This document shows positions 48,801 to 61,073 of a DNA stretch of 64,000 nucleotides, piece by piece. The stretch spans positions 7,254,001 through 7,318,000 of the forward strand of contig NC_065876.1 in assembly GCF_933775445.1 (NCBI RefSeq). Direction: 5' to 3'. Under the pieces are notes generated by a model. The model had not been told where the DNA came from, did no database searches, and saw only the letters and a list, made by a program, of their open reading frames with translations. Each line of letters opens with the position of its first letter. The stretch's first letter is position 1. This DNA is from Argentina anserina. Its lineage: Eukaryota > Streptophyta > Magnoliopsida > Rosales > Rosaceae. The position numbers and the translations under genes were made by a program.

Positions 48801-50835
48801 TTAAAAAGGATAAAACTGTTAAAAAATAAGAGTTAAAGGATATACAAGTTTAATTTGAAAGTAAAATGACAAAACTGTTAAAAAATAAGAGTTAAAGGAT
48901 ATACAGATTAAATTTGAAAGTAGAAGGACAAAACTGTTTTTACACCTAAAGTATAGAGTGTCACAAGTATTTAATCCTTTTTTTTTCTAGTTACGTAGGT
49001 CTGTTCTTAAAGCTTAAGTTGAATCAGAAAAGAAATAGGTGACTTATTGGGTTATCAAATGATACAGTCAGAATATCATCAAAAGTGCTTAATACCTTTT
49101 ATGATTCAGAACAACATAATTTTAAATATATAGCTATTGTCAACAGCCTGGCCTTGATTTCATCATGCAAATTGTGTAGTATGAACAAACCTTGAAAGCT
49201 TGACTACTTTTAGCAACTGAAAGTTATATAGTTGGAGAAAAATGGGGAGGATTGAAAGATTTGTTTAAGTTGGCCCTTTGTCTTTTTAGTTTCGTTAGTT
49301 TAAAGTACAGGCTTTTGTTTTATTGACATTTGGACAGACTTGCAGGTTATTGACGTCATATTACAAACTGTCGATCCAAGCAACTCAGTCATGCGCAAAA
49401 CTTGCTTTCAAAGTTCAATGTCTGCTTTGAAGGAGGTTGCACGTGCATTCCCTATGGTAGCCCTGAGTGATACATGGACAAAATTAGCTGTTGGGGATGT
49501 GATTGGAGAGAAAAACAATGCTAGTATTCGGGTATATGACATGCAAAGGTATTAAAAAAAATCTATGAAAAGGGTGACCTTTTCCTTGTTTTTGGCTAGT
49601 TAAGTAGTTTGGGGTTGGTCTCTTGGTCATTATTGTGCAGAGACTAAGAAGTCTGCATTTAGTATATATTTGTGTTAGGGCATTCATCTGTTTTGTGTAT
49701 TCTTGTGTGACATATAAAGGTAATGTAAAGGACAATCAGAAATCCATTAAATGTTGTAATTTCCTTGGTTATGGTTGTAACAAAAATTTTGAACATATAT
49801 TGGATTCACACTTAAACAACTTAAATATATGCTTATTGAATCTGTTTTCGTAGCCGTTGACATTTGAGTATTGTTCTCAATGTAGTATCATGAAGATAAA
49901 AATTTTGGATGCAAGTGGACCTCCTGGACTTCCGAATTTGCTTGCAGCAAGTTCAGAAATGAAACTAGTTACTGCAATTTCAGCTTTGAACTTCACCCCA
50001 GATGGAGAGGTATGTTGTAGTGATTGCCAAAGCTAAAATAGTGTTATTTAGCGAGAGTAAAACCAATGGCACACATTCAATCATAATGAACTGTTTGATA
50101 ATATTATTAGCCTTATTTGTCATGTGCCTCTGTATGGAAACCTGGCTCTCATGTCATGACCAACTGTATTTATCTATTTTTCGATTCATTAAATAGTAGT
50201 ATTCTAATTTGAAAAAAATCATGGACAGTTACACTTTAATTAAGCTACTTTATTGATTAAAGCCAATTAGAACTGTTTGGTTAGAACAAACAGGACTATG
50301 TTCAAGGGCGCTTTCTAATTCTAACACATACATTTACAGGGGCTGCTTGCTTTCTCGGAGCATGGGTTGATGATCAGATGGTGGTCATTGGGATCTGTGT
50401 GGTGGGAGAAACTGAGTCGAAATTTAGTTCCTGTCCAGTGCACAAAGTTAATATTTGTTCCCCCTTGGGAGGGATTCTCACCTAACTCTATGAGGTCAAG
50501 CATTATGGCAAGGATTATGGGACATGATGGGCAATCTAATATCCAGGTGAGTCTCCTACTTTGGCTTCTTAGAAGCTTTCTATTTAATTAATCCACATTT
50601 TGACATTATGACGTCGGCATGACCATGTGGCAGACCAAACTTTATGAATAACTGCCTTGTGTTTATCATTCCTTTTCTTTTTGGGTTGTAGGAGAATGCT
50701 CAAGGTTTGAGTCAGGCAGATAATTTGAAACTTTTGATTCATAATCTGGAACTATCTTATCAGCTTGAATGGATTGGTGAACGAAAAGTACGTCTTACAA
50801 GGCATGGCCATGAGCTGGGTACTTTCCAGTTGTAA
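42873..50835 (+). CDS. WDR7/rabconnectin-3-beta-like WD40 protein
   Basis: In animals WDR7 works with DMXL1/2 (rabconnectin-3) in assembling and regulating the vacuolar H+-ATPase. Plants have a related single large WD40 protein, and a similar role here is an inference. Exons 42873-43028, 43119-45806, 45896-45999, 46126-46195, 47042-47821, 49346-49548, 49886-50009, 50340-50546 and 50692-50835 give 1491 residues, almost exactly the animal length. WD-type blades are visible at about 31-45 (LYTGGSDGSLIWWNL), 62-115 and 562-690 (GHTGAVLCLAAH, VSGSMDCTVRIWDLDTG). A C-terminal block lies at about 1366-1390 (ALNFTPDGE, then LLAFSEHGLMIRWW). Between them is a helical, HEAT-like middle (LLVSFWQDESEHVRMAARTL). 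Exon 2 alone is 2.7 kb. Intron 5 carries a Mutator-like MITE. No lesion is seen. Confidence 0.82.
48096..48977. mobile_element. Mutator-like MITE, copy 2, in intron 5 of the WDR7-like gene
   Basis: It is the same element as at 2419-3427 and in the same orientation. It begins GGGTTAAATACTTGTGACACC and ends GGAT-type inverse GTGTCACAAGTATTTAATCC. The flanking duplication is T9 (48087-48095 and 48978-48986), which agrees with a 9-bp duplication although a homopolymer alone would be weak proof. Compared with copy 1 it lacks a stretch between two ACAGTTTT motifs in the left arm and has one 59-bp unit fewer. Confidence 0.88.
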
Positions 50836-52802
50836 GCCTCCCTGTCATGCTGATTCTAATGGACAAGCTAGAAAAGAGAAGCTTTGGATAACACAGAGCA
50901 AGTTTGACAGCTATTACCACAGCAAGTCCTTTATAGAGAGTTTTCTCATGAGAACCAAGTCCACCTGCCTGGACCTCATTCTTCTCGCAAACACTTGAAG
51001 CACCTTCTCTTATGCAGTCTGACTTATGACCTTAGGTGTCGTATTCTAATGCCGTGTGAGAACATCTTTGTTGCAGAAAGAGAATCAACAGTAAAACGGT
51101 TAGCTAGCAGTACCTGTAGATTTTGTTTAGGCAATGAAGTTTAGTGTACATCTATTCATATATATGTTGAGTCGGAAAAGAGGAGTCCCCATCGCACGTT
51201 TTATTTTGGTTTAGGAGACTTCCGTTTGTATAGTTTCCTGAGAGCCTTCGGCAGAAAGGGTGAGAAGACTGTAGAGTATACTGCAACTGTAAAATAGTAT
51301 ATGGATTTTTTTCAAAGTTCGTATAATCTTTTTCATATAGAATGAAACACAGAACAAGACTAGTGTGTGTGTGTTTTTTTTTTCATAAGAATGGTTGTGC
51401 TTAATGAGAAGCAGCAACAATAAAGAATGGTCGACACTCCCAGCCATCAAGCTCTGTTTTTGAGCAGTTACCGCTGAAATTTTTAAAAGAAATTGTAAGT
51501 ATAGAAAAGTTGTCACAATGGGAGTACAATAGCCAACAGTTCCGTTTTTTAAAAAGGAACAGTTCCATTTTTTTCTGGGCAAAAGAAGAGGAGTCAATTC
51601 TTAGTTTGTTTTTCTTTTTAATTCAAGATACCAAGAATAATTAACTTTGACATTTTCTACTTTAGAACCGAATAGAACATACGAGGTAGCAAGAAATAGT
51701 GTGAGCAATAATTTGATGTCATTTTTGTAAAAAAATAAAAATAAATTATGAGTGATAAAACGAGATAAAAGAAAATAAGACTCTAATTTTAAGAAGTTGC
51801 TCTCAATTTTTTTAAATAATCTAAATTTCAGATTTTAAGTATTTCAATATATGATTCATGAACTATGATTGACATAGATACCAATGTTTATCAAAGATAA
51901 CTCTAGCAATTCTAGACAATCAAAGCATGTTTTGAGCACATACAATCAAAACTATATGCTTCACATCTTTGTATTTACAAGACACATTTTTGTAAACAAT
52001 AAGGTGAATGTTACCCTGCATCTTCTCTATAGTCTATTTATAAAAAGGATCGACGTCCTTCTCTTCATCATTTCTCATACGACTCAAATGCCAAATGGAC
52101 AAATATGACAAACAAAATCAAGATTGCCAGGTACGAGTTATCTTCCCTATCAATTAGGCAGAGAGATAGTTTTTCAAAGTAAGAACTGTGCTCTGCATCA
52201 TTCTATCTCCAGTTTGTGTAAGTGATTAAACTTTTCTGATCTTTCAGAAAAGTTACTATATATGCACACCACACTGGATTTCATCTGTTAATAGAAGGAA
52301 AAAAATTAAGCCAATGAATTCATGAAAGTTGAGTCTGGTGATTGTTACACAAGACATTATGCACACGTAGCTGGGGTGATTTGAACAACGCTCAGAATCG
52401 ACGAGGTATCTTCATCTTAGACTATCACAATTACAAGTATAATCACTATAATGTTCTCTGTTTTCATACTCGAACTGATGGAGAAATAATGGGAACAAGG
52501 ACTTGAAACTTTCTAGTCGCTCTACCAAATAATTAGAAGGAGAACAAAAAAAAAAACAACAAGAATCCGAAAGTAAGGACTAGGCAAACTTCATGATTTC
52601 GTTTCAAACTTCAAATTTACAAAATCTTCTGTGAAAAACCAAAGTTACACAATGAGAAATCCCTTCTAGCTATACAAGTCTACAACTACTAAAGCAAAAG
52701 CAACATCTAGAAACTGATATTGGAAAAACAAACGGAAGTCCTAGAGACTACAATTTAGAGAGCCAAGACTCTCAATGCTGCCTGAAGAAATTGACAATGG
52801 GC
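50836..52802. other. Intergenic, no gene seen
   Basis: The first few hundred bases are the WDR7-like 3' UTR. The rest, up to the lipase pseudogene, is AT-rich without recognisable coding or transposon ends. Confidence 0.55.
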
Positions 52803-53966
52803 CTATAAACTTTTTTTATAGGCATTCCAAGCCAGAATAAAATCCATATGAGCATACTTGTCTATGTATTGTACCACGAGCTTGTCCTTGTCATGATCTT
52901 TGAGGTCATTGAGCAACAGTTTCACATCGTTTACGTGTGAAAGTGCATCTTTCCCTCCAAATCCGACGAAAGAAATGTCTTTACGTATGTTTGCCATGTT
53001 GTACACCGGAGGAGTGAACTGTCTGTAGTGCTGAAAATTTGGGATCCGCAGAGTGTAATCGAACTTTCTTATATTTCCACTTCTGATCATTTGAGACAAA
53101 TGCACGATGTTCTTTGAGGAAGTGGACTGTGGTGTATGTTCATAGTAGAGAGATAAACTCGAAGGATTTAGACAACAATTTGGACCTGTTATAGCAGTCA
53201 TAATGTTCTTACACTCCTTGCCCGGATGTTGGCAAAGAATGGTCTGCAGAGTTTATTCTAACTGCCCTAGCGGAGGAAATTCCCGAAGACCGTAGATGTA
53301 GAATTGCTCAGCCAAGAATATTTGAGCAGCATCTCTTACAAGAGGTGTGGACACATGACACAGATGAGCGATTGGGCTAAGCAAAGCTGCTGATCGTAGT
53401 GAGTTTATCAGCTTTTGTTGGGACAAAGCGGCTAGTACTGTCAATGTTCCCAAGGAATGGCCAACATAATGTGACTTCTGTCCTGTTTGCTGGTTCACTT
53501 AATTTAACATGGCAGGAAGATCATAATCAGCCAACTGTTCCCATGTCCATTCCCAATAAGCAGGATCCTTAGCACTAAGTGATCTATGCCCACTGCTAGA
53601 GTCCGTTCCTCGAGTATTAGCAAGCCATACATCAAACCCTTGGTCAGCCAAGAAGAATACCAAAGCCTCTTACGGTGGATTGAGTACCCATGATGCTGCA
53701 TCCGTTAGAAGTCCATGTTGCAACAGAACAGGTGGTCTCGGATTCGTGATCGACTTGTTACCAAAACGTCCATGTGGAATTCTTATCATCCCCAGAGTGT
53801 AACCATCTTCTGTTGTTACTTGATGTTCTTGACAAGTATAGCCTCGTGGCTCCACCAAAAATTGGCAGATACCATTGTCTGTACTCTGACCATTAGATTG
53901 TGCGTCTCCTGCAACACAAACCAGAGCAAGGAAAAGTAGAATACTAGCTGAAATATACTTCTTCAT
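52803..53966 (-). pseudogene. Acid-lipase-like alpha/beta hydrolase, intronless, three stops
   Basis: It resembles plant triacylglycerol lipase 1/2-type proteins (animal lysosomal and gastric lipase family), which are secreted esterases. One continuous frame of 388 codons covers the whole protein. It has a signal peptide (MKKYISASILLFLALVCVAG), the HGLLTDAASW oxyanion segment, the GHSLG nucleophile elbow, an Asp region (GGKDALSHVND) and the His region (YAHMDFI). The frame is interrupted by TAA at 53672-53670, 53501-53499 and 53255-53253, all of which look like single-base changes, and there is no frameshift. Family members usually have several introns and none is present here. A retrocopy is the likely origin, although no poly(A) tract or flanking repeat was found. 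Stop readthrough is very unlikely given three sites. Confidence 0.82.
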
Positions 53967-54541
53967 GTTAAACCGATGATCTCTGATGAATTGGTTTCTG
54001 TTGGACTGTAATGAATGAAATTAAAAAAAGTAGACAGACATGAACATGAATGTGTCCTGACCTATATGTAGCCTTGTAGATGTCATACATATCATTATGG
54101 GATTAATAAATCCATTGTTTGGTGGGAATTAGAAATCTATTGTTTAGTGACATTAAGAACTTCATTATTCAGTGGGAATTAGAAATCTACTGTTTATGAG
54201 ATTAAGAAATCCATTATTTAGTGGGATAAACTGATAAAGAGACTGGAAATCGAAAATCATTCCTAAAGCAACAGGAATCTCTCATATATGCACTATGCAT
54301 CAACGAAAGATATACTCATAAATTCAGTCATAACAAAAATATTATGTTTCCAGTAGCAATTTCCCTTTACTAAGATGTTAAAATATACGTGGACCTTGCT
54401 ATACATTTATTACCAGACATAGTACATCACTTGGATGAGAAAGTTTTACTTAGTTTTCCAAATATTGTTCAGTTTCAGTATTTTAATTATTGCAAGCAAC
54501 CAGAATCTTATGAGTTCCTCAGGAGGCTCTTTCTTTTGCCT
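53967..54541. other. Short intergenic stretch between two pseudogenes
   Basis: AT-rich. A motif of the type GAAATC(T/C)A(T/C)TGTTTAGTG recurs three to four times at about 54100-54230, suggesting a small degenerate tandem array. No gene. Confidence 0.45.
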
Positions 54542-56570
54542 TCAAGAAAGTAAAGCTGCTGCTGATCCCACAAAAGCTGCATTGATATAGGTTGTAGGTT
54601 CAGAATGAGAATAATCTGATCTTGCATTCTGGAACTGATCATTCACATCAGGACCCCCAACAATTTCACCACATGAGTATTTGGATTTGGACTCCCAGAA
54701 TTGTAATAGGTATAACCACCATTGCAGTCCACCTTAGTGTGCAGTTTCTTGATTGAAGGGATAGATGAACCTCTATGGTGCAATTTTGTTGGGTATGTGT
54801 TACCAAAACCCACCATGTATGACATCTTCTTGGGGTTGGCTCCAAGGATGTAGTCCACCTGAACAGAAATGAAAAAGTTGTCATATAGAGCTAGGATGAT
54901 ACTTACACAACATAACCTCAGATGTCTACTCAAAAGTTTTTCAGAATGTCAGTTACCTGCGATTTAGCAAAGGCTTTGATCTTCGCGGCAGAGAAAAACG
55001 TGGAGCCACATTGAACTCCACCGGTTTTGGTACTACTTATGGTTTTTGAGTAGCTGAATAACACCAAGGTAGAGCATGTAACATACTGCAAGTTACTACT
55101 ATCTCTAAAAAACAGAAGTCCACCTACAAAGAGAGCAGCCACAACTTCAAATAAATTAACAATATTAACTAATAATTCAGTTTCTTGGTCATTAGTAACA
55201 TAAAATGAACGTACCTGGTGTTCTTTGAACTTGTGAAGAGCTACTCCCTGGCATCACTGCACATTAAATGACTCCGCATTGGTCTTGTACTTGAGCAAAT
55301 TCGTGTGTCCAGCATGGTATTCCTGTGAACAAAATCCAGATAATGAAATTCACATTTTCCTTGCCAAGATACTCAAATGGCTAGAGGTAGTCAATACTCA
55401 AAATGGAGCACTATATAATTCAAGTGCACGTAGATGTACTTTGGCTAGTAAAGTCTGAGCTCCAACAAACTTGTTATCCCAACTGAACTCGGACATTGCC
55501 TGACTCCATCCTTGATTGTTTACCACATAACTCAAATAGCTTCTCTTTCCGCTTGCCTTGTATAGCCAAGCCGCACCCCATGACAGCCCATCCTTATACA
55601 CATATATGTCAAATTCAGGAACCATAAGTTCATACTGAATCAATTGTGATAAGTATTCGACTATTCGTTAGAAATCTAAGTAGCTATTTTGTGCTTTTAC
55701 CTGGTAGCCAGAGTAGGAGCAGTAGAAAGGGCAAGAGAGTTGGTAAGACCCTCTATACTTATCAGCCAAGTCAAACAGCTGTATATGGATAAATTGTATC
55801 ATGTATATAGCTTGGTTGAGAAAATTGAGCTAAAAGAATATGGTTCTTACAGATTTGGAATAACGTAAGAGCTTTGCAGAATAGGTGGAATCAACTTTCT
55901 TGAAGACAATCGAGGCTGCCGCCAGGGCAGCAGCACCCTCAGCTGCGGCCTCACTGCCTGGAGAATTGGAAGTGATCTTGTAGAGCTTTCTTGATGTGTC
56001 CATGTCTTCAGGACGCTCCCAGCATTGGTGATCCGCATTTCCATCTCCTACCTATGAATTAGAACATTACAGCAAGCAAGTAGATGACTCAGAAAGCAAG
56101 CTACATGATGTATAACAATTTCTCGGTCATTTTTATTCGTCGAGGTTTAGGGTGAGTAAAATTCCATGATGCTTCACCACTTCTGGTAAGTATGTGATAT
56201 CCAAAAGGTTAGCTAGAATCACAAAATAAGATATAGATGCTCTGATGCTAGTCATACTATGTTAGGCAATCATCATAAGTACCTGAGTGTAGAAGGTGGT
56301 GGTTTTAGGGTGAGCTTTTATTATGAAGTCTGTGCCCCAGCGGATTGCTCCCTGGAGATATGCTAGCTGAAGATATTTGCTGCTGGTACTCAATGAGACT
56401 CCAACTCAACAAGCTCACACTATATGCCACTGGCCACCCAAACTTCACGTTGTCCCCTGCATCGTAGTACCCTCCGGTCAAATTCACTGCATGTATAGCC
56501 ACCACATTGTCCACATACTCAGGTTAACGTACATATAATTAATAAAAGTGTCCATGAATCATGTATATAT

Positions 56571-56880
56571 AGGGCTTCTCAGCTGAAGAAGTCCGCACGG
56601 TACGAATTCAGTGATTCCGGCGACCGGCAACGCGCAACGTCGGTGTCGATAGTGCCGGTCATGTTCCCCCTCCCGGCGCTTTTATCTGTCAGCCGGAGCT
56701 GCATCGCCGGTGGCCGGAATCTCAAAATTTCTGGGCACTGTGTGCAAATTTTGAGATTCCGACCACCGTAGGCCAGTGCCGGGAGGAGGGGAGCAAGACC
56801 GGCACTATCTGCGCCTTCGTTGCGCGTTGCCGGTCATTGGAATCGCCAAATCCACACCTTGCGGACGTCCGCAACTGAGA
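56571..56880. mobile_element. GC-rich hairpin element in GH9 intron 1
   Basis: It starts GGGCTTCTCAGCTGAAGAAG and ends GCAACTGAGAAAATCTCTATAT. The inner arms pair, for example TTCCGGCGACCGGCAACGCG with CGCGTTGCCGGTCATTGGAA, GTGCCGGTC with GACCGGCAC, and CGGAATCTCAAAATTT with AAATTTTGAGATTCCG. It is much richer in GC than its flanks. Its outer ends resemble those of the next element although the core differs. Confidence 0.7.
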
Positions 56881-56904
56881 AAATCTCTATATATGATTTT
56901 TATC

Positions 56905-57296
56905 AGCTAAGGAGGTCTGCACCCATGGTTTTGGTGCGGATTTCTATTTTTTCACCACTTTTTGATCTAATTTTTTCATCTCTACCATCTAGTATCTAGA
57001 TAATATTGTATAGATTATCTCTGTAAAATTTCAGCCAATTTGGTGATCGTTAAGACCCTCAAAATCGAAAAAAAAATGGACGGACTGAATTCTGTTAAAC
57101 ATGAACCGTTCATATTTTTAACAGAAAAATGCAATAATGATGGCTTTAACGATTATCAAATTGGCTGAAATTATGCAGAGATGATCTACACAATATTATC
57201 TCAATACTAGACGATGGAGATGAGGAAATTCGATTGAAAAGTGGTGAAAAAATAGAATTCCGCACCAAAACTTTGGTGCGGACTTTCTCAACCAAG
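56905..57296. mobile_element. Hairpin element, family 2-like, divergent full copy
   Basis: The left arm (AAGGAGGTCTGCACCCATGG, then GGTGCGGATTTCTATTTTTT) returns inverted on the right (AAAAAATAGAATTCCGCACC, then GGTGCGGACTTTCTCAACC). The loop contains a GTTAAACATGAACCGTTCAT motif resembling the loop of 433-857. A TA array follows at 57304-57319. Confidence 0.7.
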
Positions 57297-57330
57297 AAGA
57301 GCTATATATATATATATATCAGTCCCTATC

Positions 57331-57701
57331 TAGAGTGAAGGTTCACTCTGAAGTTTCAGAGTGAAGTTCCAATTTTGGCATACTTTTCGGTCAAATTTTT
57401 TCAGTATAAGCGATTTAATATTTAGGTATGCTATTCAAGATCATCTCTACAAAAATTCATCTAATTCGGACATAGTTAAGGTATTGAAATTAGATTAAAT
57501 CAATGAATGAATTAAAACTGTTCAACGTGAACCGTTCGTGTAAATCTCAATTTTGAAAGCTCAAATCATTGTCAAATTGGATGAAACTTTATAGAGATGA
57601 TCTTGAATAGCATATCTAAATATTGAATCACTTATGGTGAAAAAATTTGACCGAAAAGTGTGCCAAAATTGGAAGTTTACTCTGAAACTTCAGAGTGAAC
57701 C
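57331..57701. mobile_element. Hairpin element, family 1, copy 2
   Basis: It matches the element at 4-356 over its full length, with the arms in place but the central sequence reverse-complemented relative to copy 1. It lies in GH9 intron 1 just after a TA array. Confidence 0.75.
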
Positions 57702-58069
57702 TACACCCTAAGCATGTATTATAATGTTTTATTGATTACTACTAGGTGACCATAATATTACAGAAGGTTTAATACAACAGAGTGAAAACTAAAGGTTACT
57801 GACTAAGAGCTTATGCATGAATTAAAAAGAATTATTACAATGAAGAAGCTCTCGGATTGTCCAGAGAGGGAGAGAAGAGAGGAATTGGAAAATTCCGGGG
57901 TGTGTTTTGATGGGTGAGAGAGCCTCCTTATATAGGAAAACGAATCTGCTTTTACTGTTGATTTTTGAATGTTGCTGAATACTGTTGACTTTTACTGTTG
58001 ACTTTTGACTGTTCATGAATAGTGTTTTACCGTAAGAGTTGTAAGTAATTAATACATGCTTTTTAAACT

Positions 58070-58448
<379 letters not shown>

Positions 58449-58493
58449 CTACAACACCAAAACACATGCAACAGCTCGACTAAGGCGCATCAT

Positions 58494-59008
58494 GATATAT
58501 ACTGTTGATCTCAGGAACCCAAAGCACTGTTTCACAGATACACAAGGCCTGGCGCAGTGGCGCTCTTGCTCAACAGATAAAAAGATGAAAAAGATTGAGA
58601 AGAACCAAGGATTCTGATGTCTAATTGCTCAACACAGGCACTTATATAGAGAGCTAGCCAAGTCCAGGTCCATGCATGCAACAGTTGAGAATGTCAGTCG
58701 TTATAAGAGTTTTACATCAAATTTGTATGCATATGATCGAAGAGTGACGCAAAGGAATATAAACAAGGACTATAAATATTGTGCAATTTAGGTACGACAT
58801 CGTATCCAAGAGATCAATACCGGACCCATGCACCCCTGAACGTCAGTATGTTACTTCTAAACTTATCGTTCTACCTAGCTTGTTATTAGTTGAGCGTTGG
58901 AGCTTGGTTTTGATGGTTTGATTCTGATGTCTAATTAATCATTGTGCCCTTAGTTTGAGTTGGATAAGTTTCCAATTAGACCAAAAGGCACTTGAAAACG
59001 AAGGTGGT

Positions 59009-59050
<42 letters not shown>

Positions 59051-59480
59051 GTAATAATTTCGTGTACGTACCCACTTATGATCACCCTACCCAAGTAGTT
59101 CAATAGCGAAGCGGATTAGGTAACTCGGGTAAAAGACCACATACCGAGGAGATTAGAACAAATATCAGCCTCCTCTCTTAAAAGCAAATATGTTCGACAA
59201 ATTAATAACCGTTATATTTGCCAAAGTGTTACTAAAGTTATAGGATATTAATTTGCCGAACATGTTTGCATTTAAGAGAAGAGGCTTCTTCTTAAATATA
59301 TATAGTTGACTACGTAATTTCTTATTTGCAGGGGTCAGTTCCTTGTGTTTCATAGTTTGTAAGTTCCTGAAGTAAGGGAAAGATCGATAGGAAAGACAGT
59401 GATGCTTTACGCTTACATGATAAAATCGTAATCAATCAAGCTAGGAGATTTTCCAACATGGGCACAAAGGAACTGTGTCT
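58494..59480. other. Intergenic, no gene seen
   Basis: Upstream flank of the GH9 pseudogene. A (TA)n array lies at 59011-59046. About 59166-59285 holds a short inverted pair (CTCTTAAAAGCAAATATGTT against AACATGTTTGCATTTAAGAG), which may be a small hairpin. Confidence 0.5.
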
Positions 59481-59543
59481 TAACGTAATCCTTTTTTTTT
59501 TAGAGATAGAGACAACCTTACCATTAATGTCTTGTAATTCTAT

Positions 59544-60943
59544 TAGGATTGGGCACGAGACGGGATGAGATGAGGCTTGCCCAGCGTCTCACCTCACCTA
59601 TTAAATTCGAGATGAGATTGGAATAAGACTTGTGTTTTTAAAAATGTATCTCACCCGAGATCAATCATGTTGGGATCGAGACAGAATCGAGACCGGACCG
59701 GACCTATCCCATTCTCCAGGACTTTAAATAATAAATACTCAATTTATCACAAACAAATAAACATTTTACCATGAATTATTGTAACGAAACATATTAATTG
59801 TTCCAAATATCATTCACCATCTACTTTGATACTATGAGTTTAATTATTAAAAAATTAAATTAATTATTTGAATTATATCGTTATATAAATATTGCACTTG
59901 AAAATTCTAATGTTATAATAAAAGAGAAACATATATAACTACCTATTGTATATACAATTAGCTAGGTTTTGATTGCTAAGTTCATATAAATTTACAATAC
60001 ACGAAACATCTTCATCTATATTATAACTCGAACCATATATCAATGAGAATATTAACCGAGACTTATTTATCTTTAGGAAATGAATCAAAGTCCAAGAAAC
60101 ATTCTTTGATGTTAGCTCATTTCTTATCAAATTCATCCAAGGTGTTCTCATGAATCATAAATGTATGGTGATGACGAAATATTTGATGATTAATATTCAA
60201 ATAACTTTTAAAGTGGGATGAGACATGACTAAATGAGATATAATTTATTCGTCCCATGTAGGGTTGGGCATCTGAATTTCGGTTCGGATTTGGAGCAAAT
60301 CCATATCCAATCCGAATTAATCGGTTATTCATTTTGTTTATCCATATCTGAATTTTAAAGACCTTGATCCGGATGTTCAACCAATTCGAATTTTTAGATC
60401 GGTTCGGATCAGTTTCGGTTAAATTCCAAATATTAAAAGTCGTTTGTTTATAAACTCAAATTTAAAGATGTATCAAACAATTCAATTATCTAAGTACAAA
60501 TTTCAAATATAAATCTAAAGAATAAGTTTGTCGACATATTACGAAATCCATTATCATAACTATAAGTTAAAACTTTCATTATCAACCATTAATGGAGTGT
60601 CATGTATATTAAAAATAATATATTTGTAATTAAATTAAATTATTCGGGTAGGATCGGTTTTTTCGGATGAGTTAAAAGGTGGATCCGTATCCAATCCGAT
60701 TTAATTGGATCGGATCGGTTTCCTTCTTATTTTAACCCAAATATTTCGGATCGATTATCCGATTAAGAAAATTTGGATGAATCGGATCGATTTTCATACA
60801 AATTCGGTTTTTTGCCGAGCCCTAGTCCCATGTCTCATCCCACCATAATGAAACGAGACGGAATCAGGATGTGACTAACGTTTTTAAACTCTCGTCCAGT
60901 CACAAAATTAGATCAAGATTTAAGTAATTTATACCCCGTCCTA
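59544..60943. mobile_element. Older hAT-type element, interrupted
   Basis: The left end is TAGGATTGGGCACGAGACGG and the right end ATACCCCGTCCTA, related to the ends at 61074-61644. The flanking octamers AATTCTAT (59536-59543) and AACTCTAA (60944-60951) agree at six of eight positions, which fits a decayed duplication. It is split by the element at 60259-60824. Subterminal GAGACGGGATGAG repeats are present on both sides. Confidence 0.65.
60259..60824. mobile_element. hAT-type MITE nested in an older hAT
   Basis: The ends are TAGGGTTGGGCATC and the inverse GCCGAGCCCTA, with an exact 8-bp duplication, GTCCCATG, at 60251-60258 and 60825-60832. The subterminal parts are rich in GGATCGGTT/AACCGATCC motifs. 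Non-coding. Confidence 0.9.
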
Positions 60944-61073
60944 AACTCTAACTGTTATAGTTTATTACGAGCCGGGTGGTAACGTAATCCTTTCTTCTTC
61001 TTTTTCTCATTATCAAAATAGTCCACTTTTGGGCTGTTGTCTTTGGCAAAGAAAAAGATCAAAGATAACGTAG

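Larger units (their letters stand above)
59481..60993. mobile_element. Outer insertion with 14-bp flanking repeat
   Basis: TAACGTAATCCTTT occurs exactly at 59481-59494 and 60980-60993. Next to the left copy is a T run, as expected for a minus-oriented retroposon with a poly(A) tail. Without the nested hAT elements only about 80 bp remain, including (minus strand) AATGGTAAGGTTGTCTC, reminiscent of tRNA-derived SINE sequence. This is a truncated SINE candidate. Confidence 0.4.
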
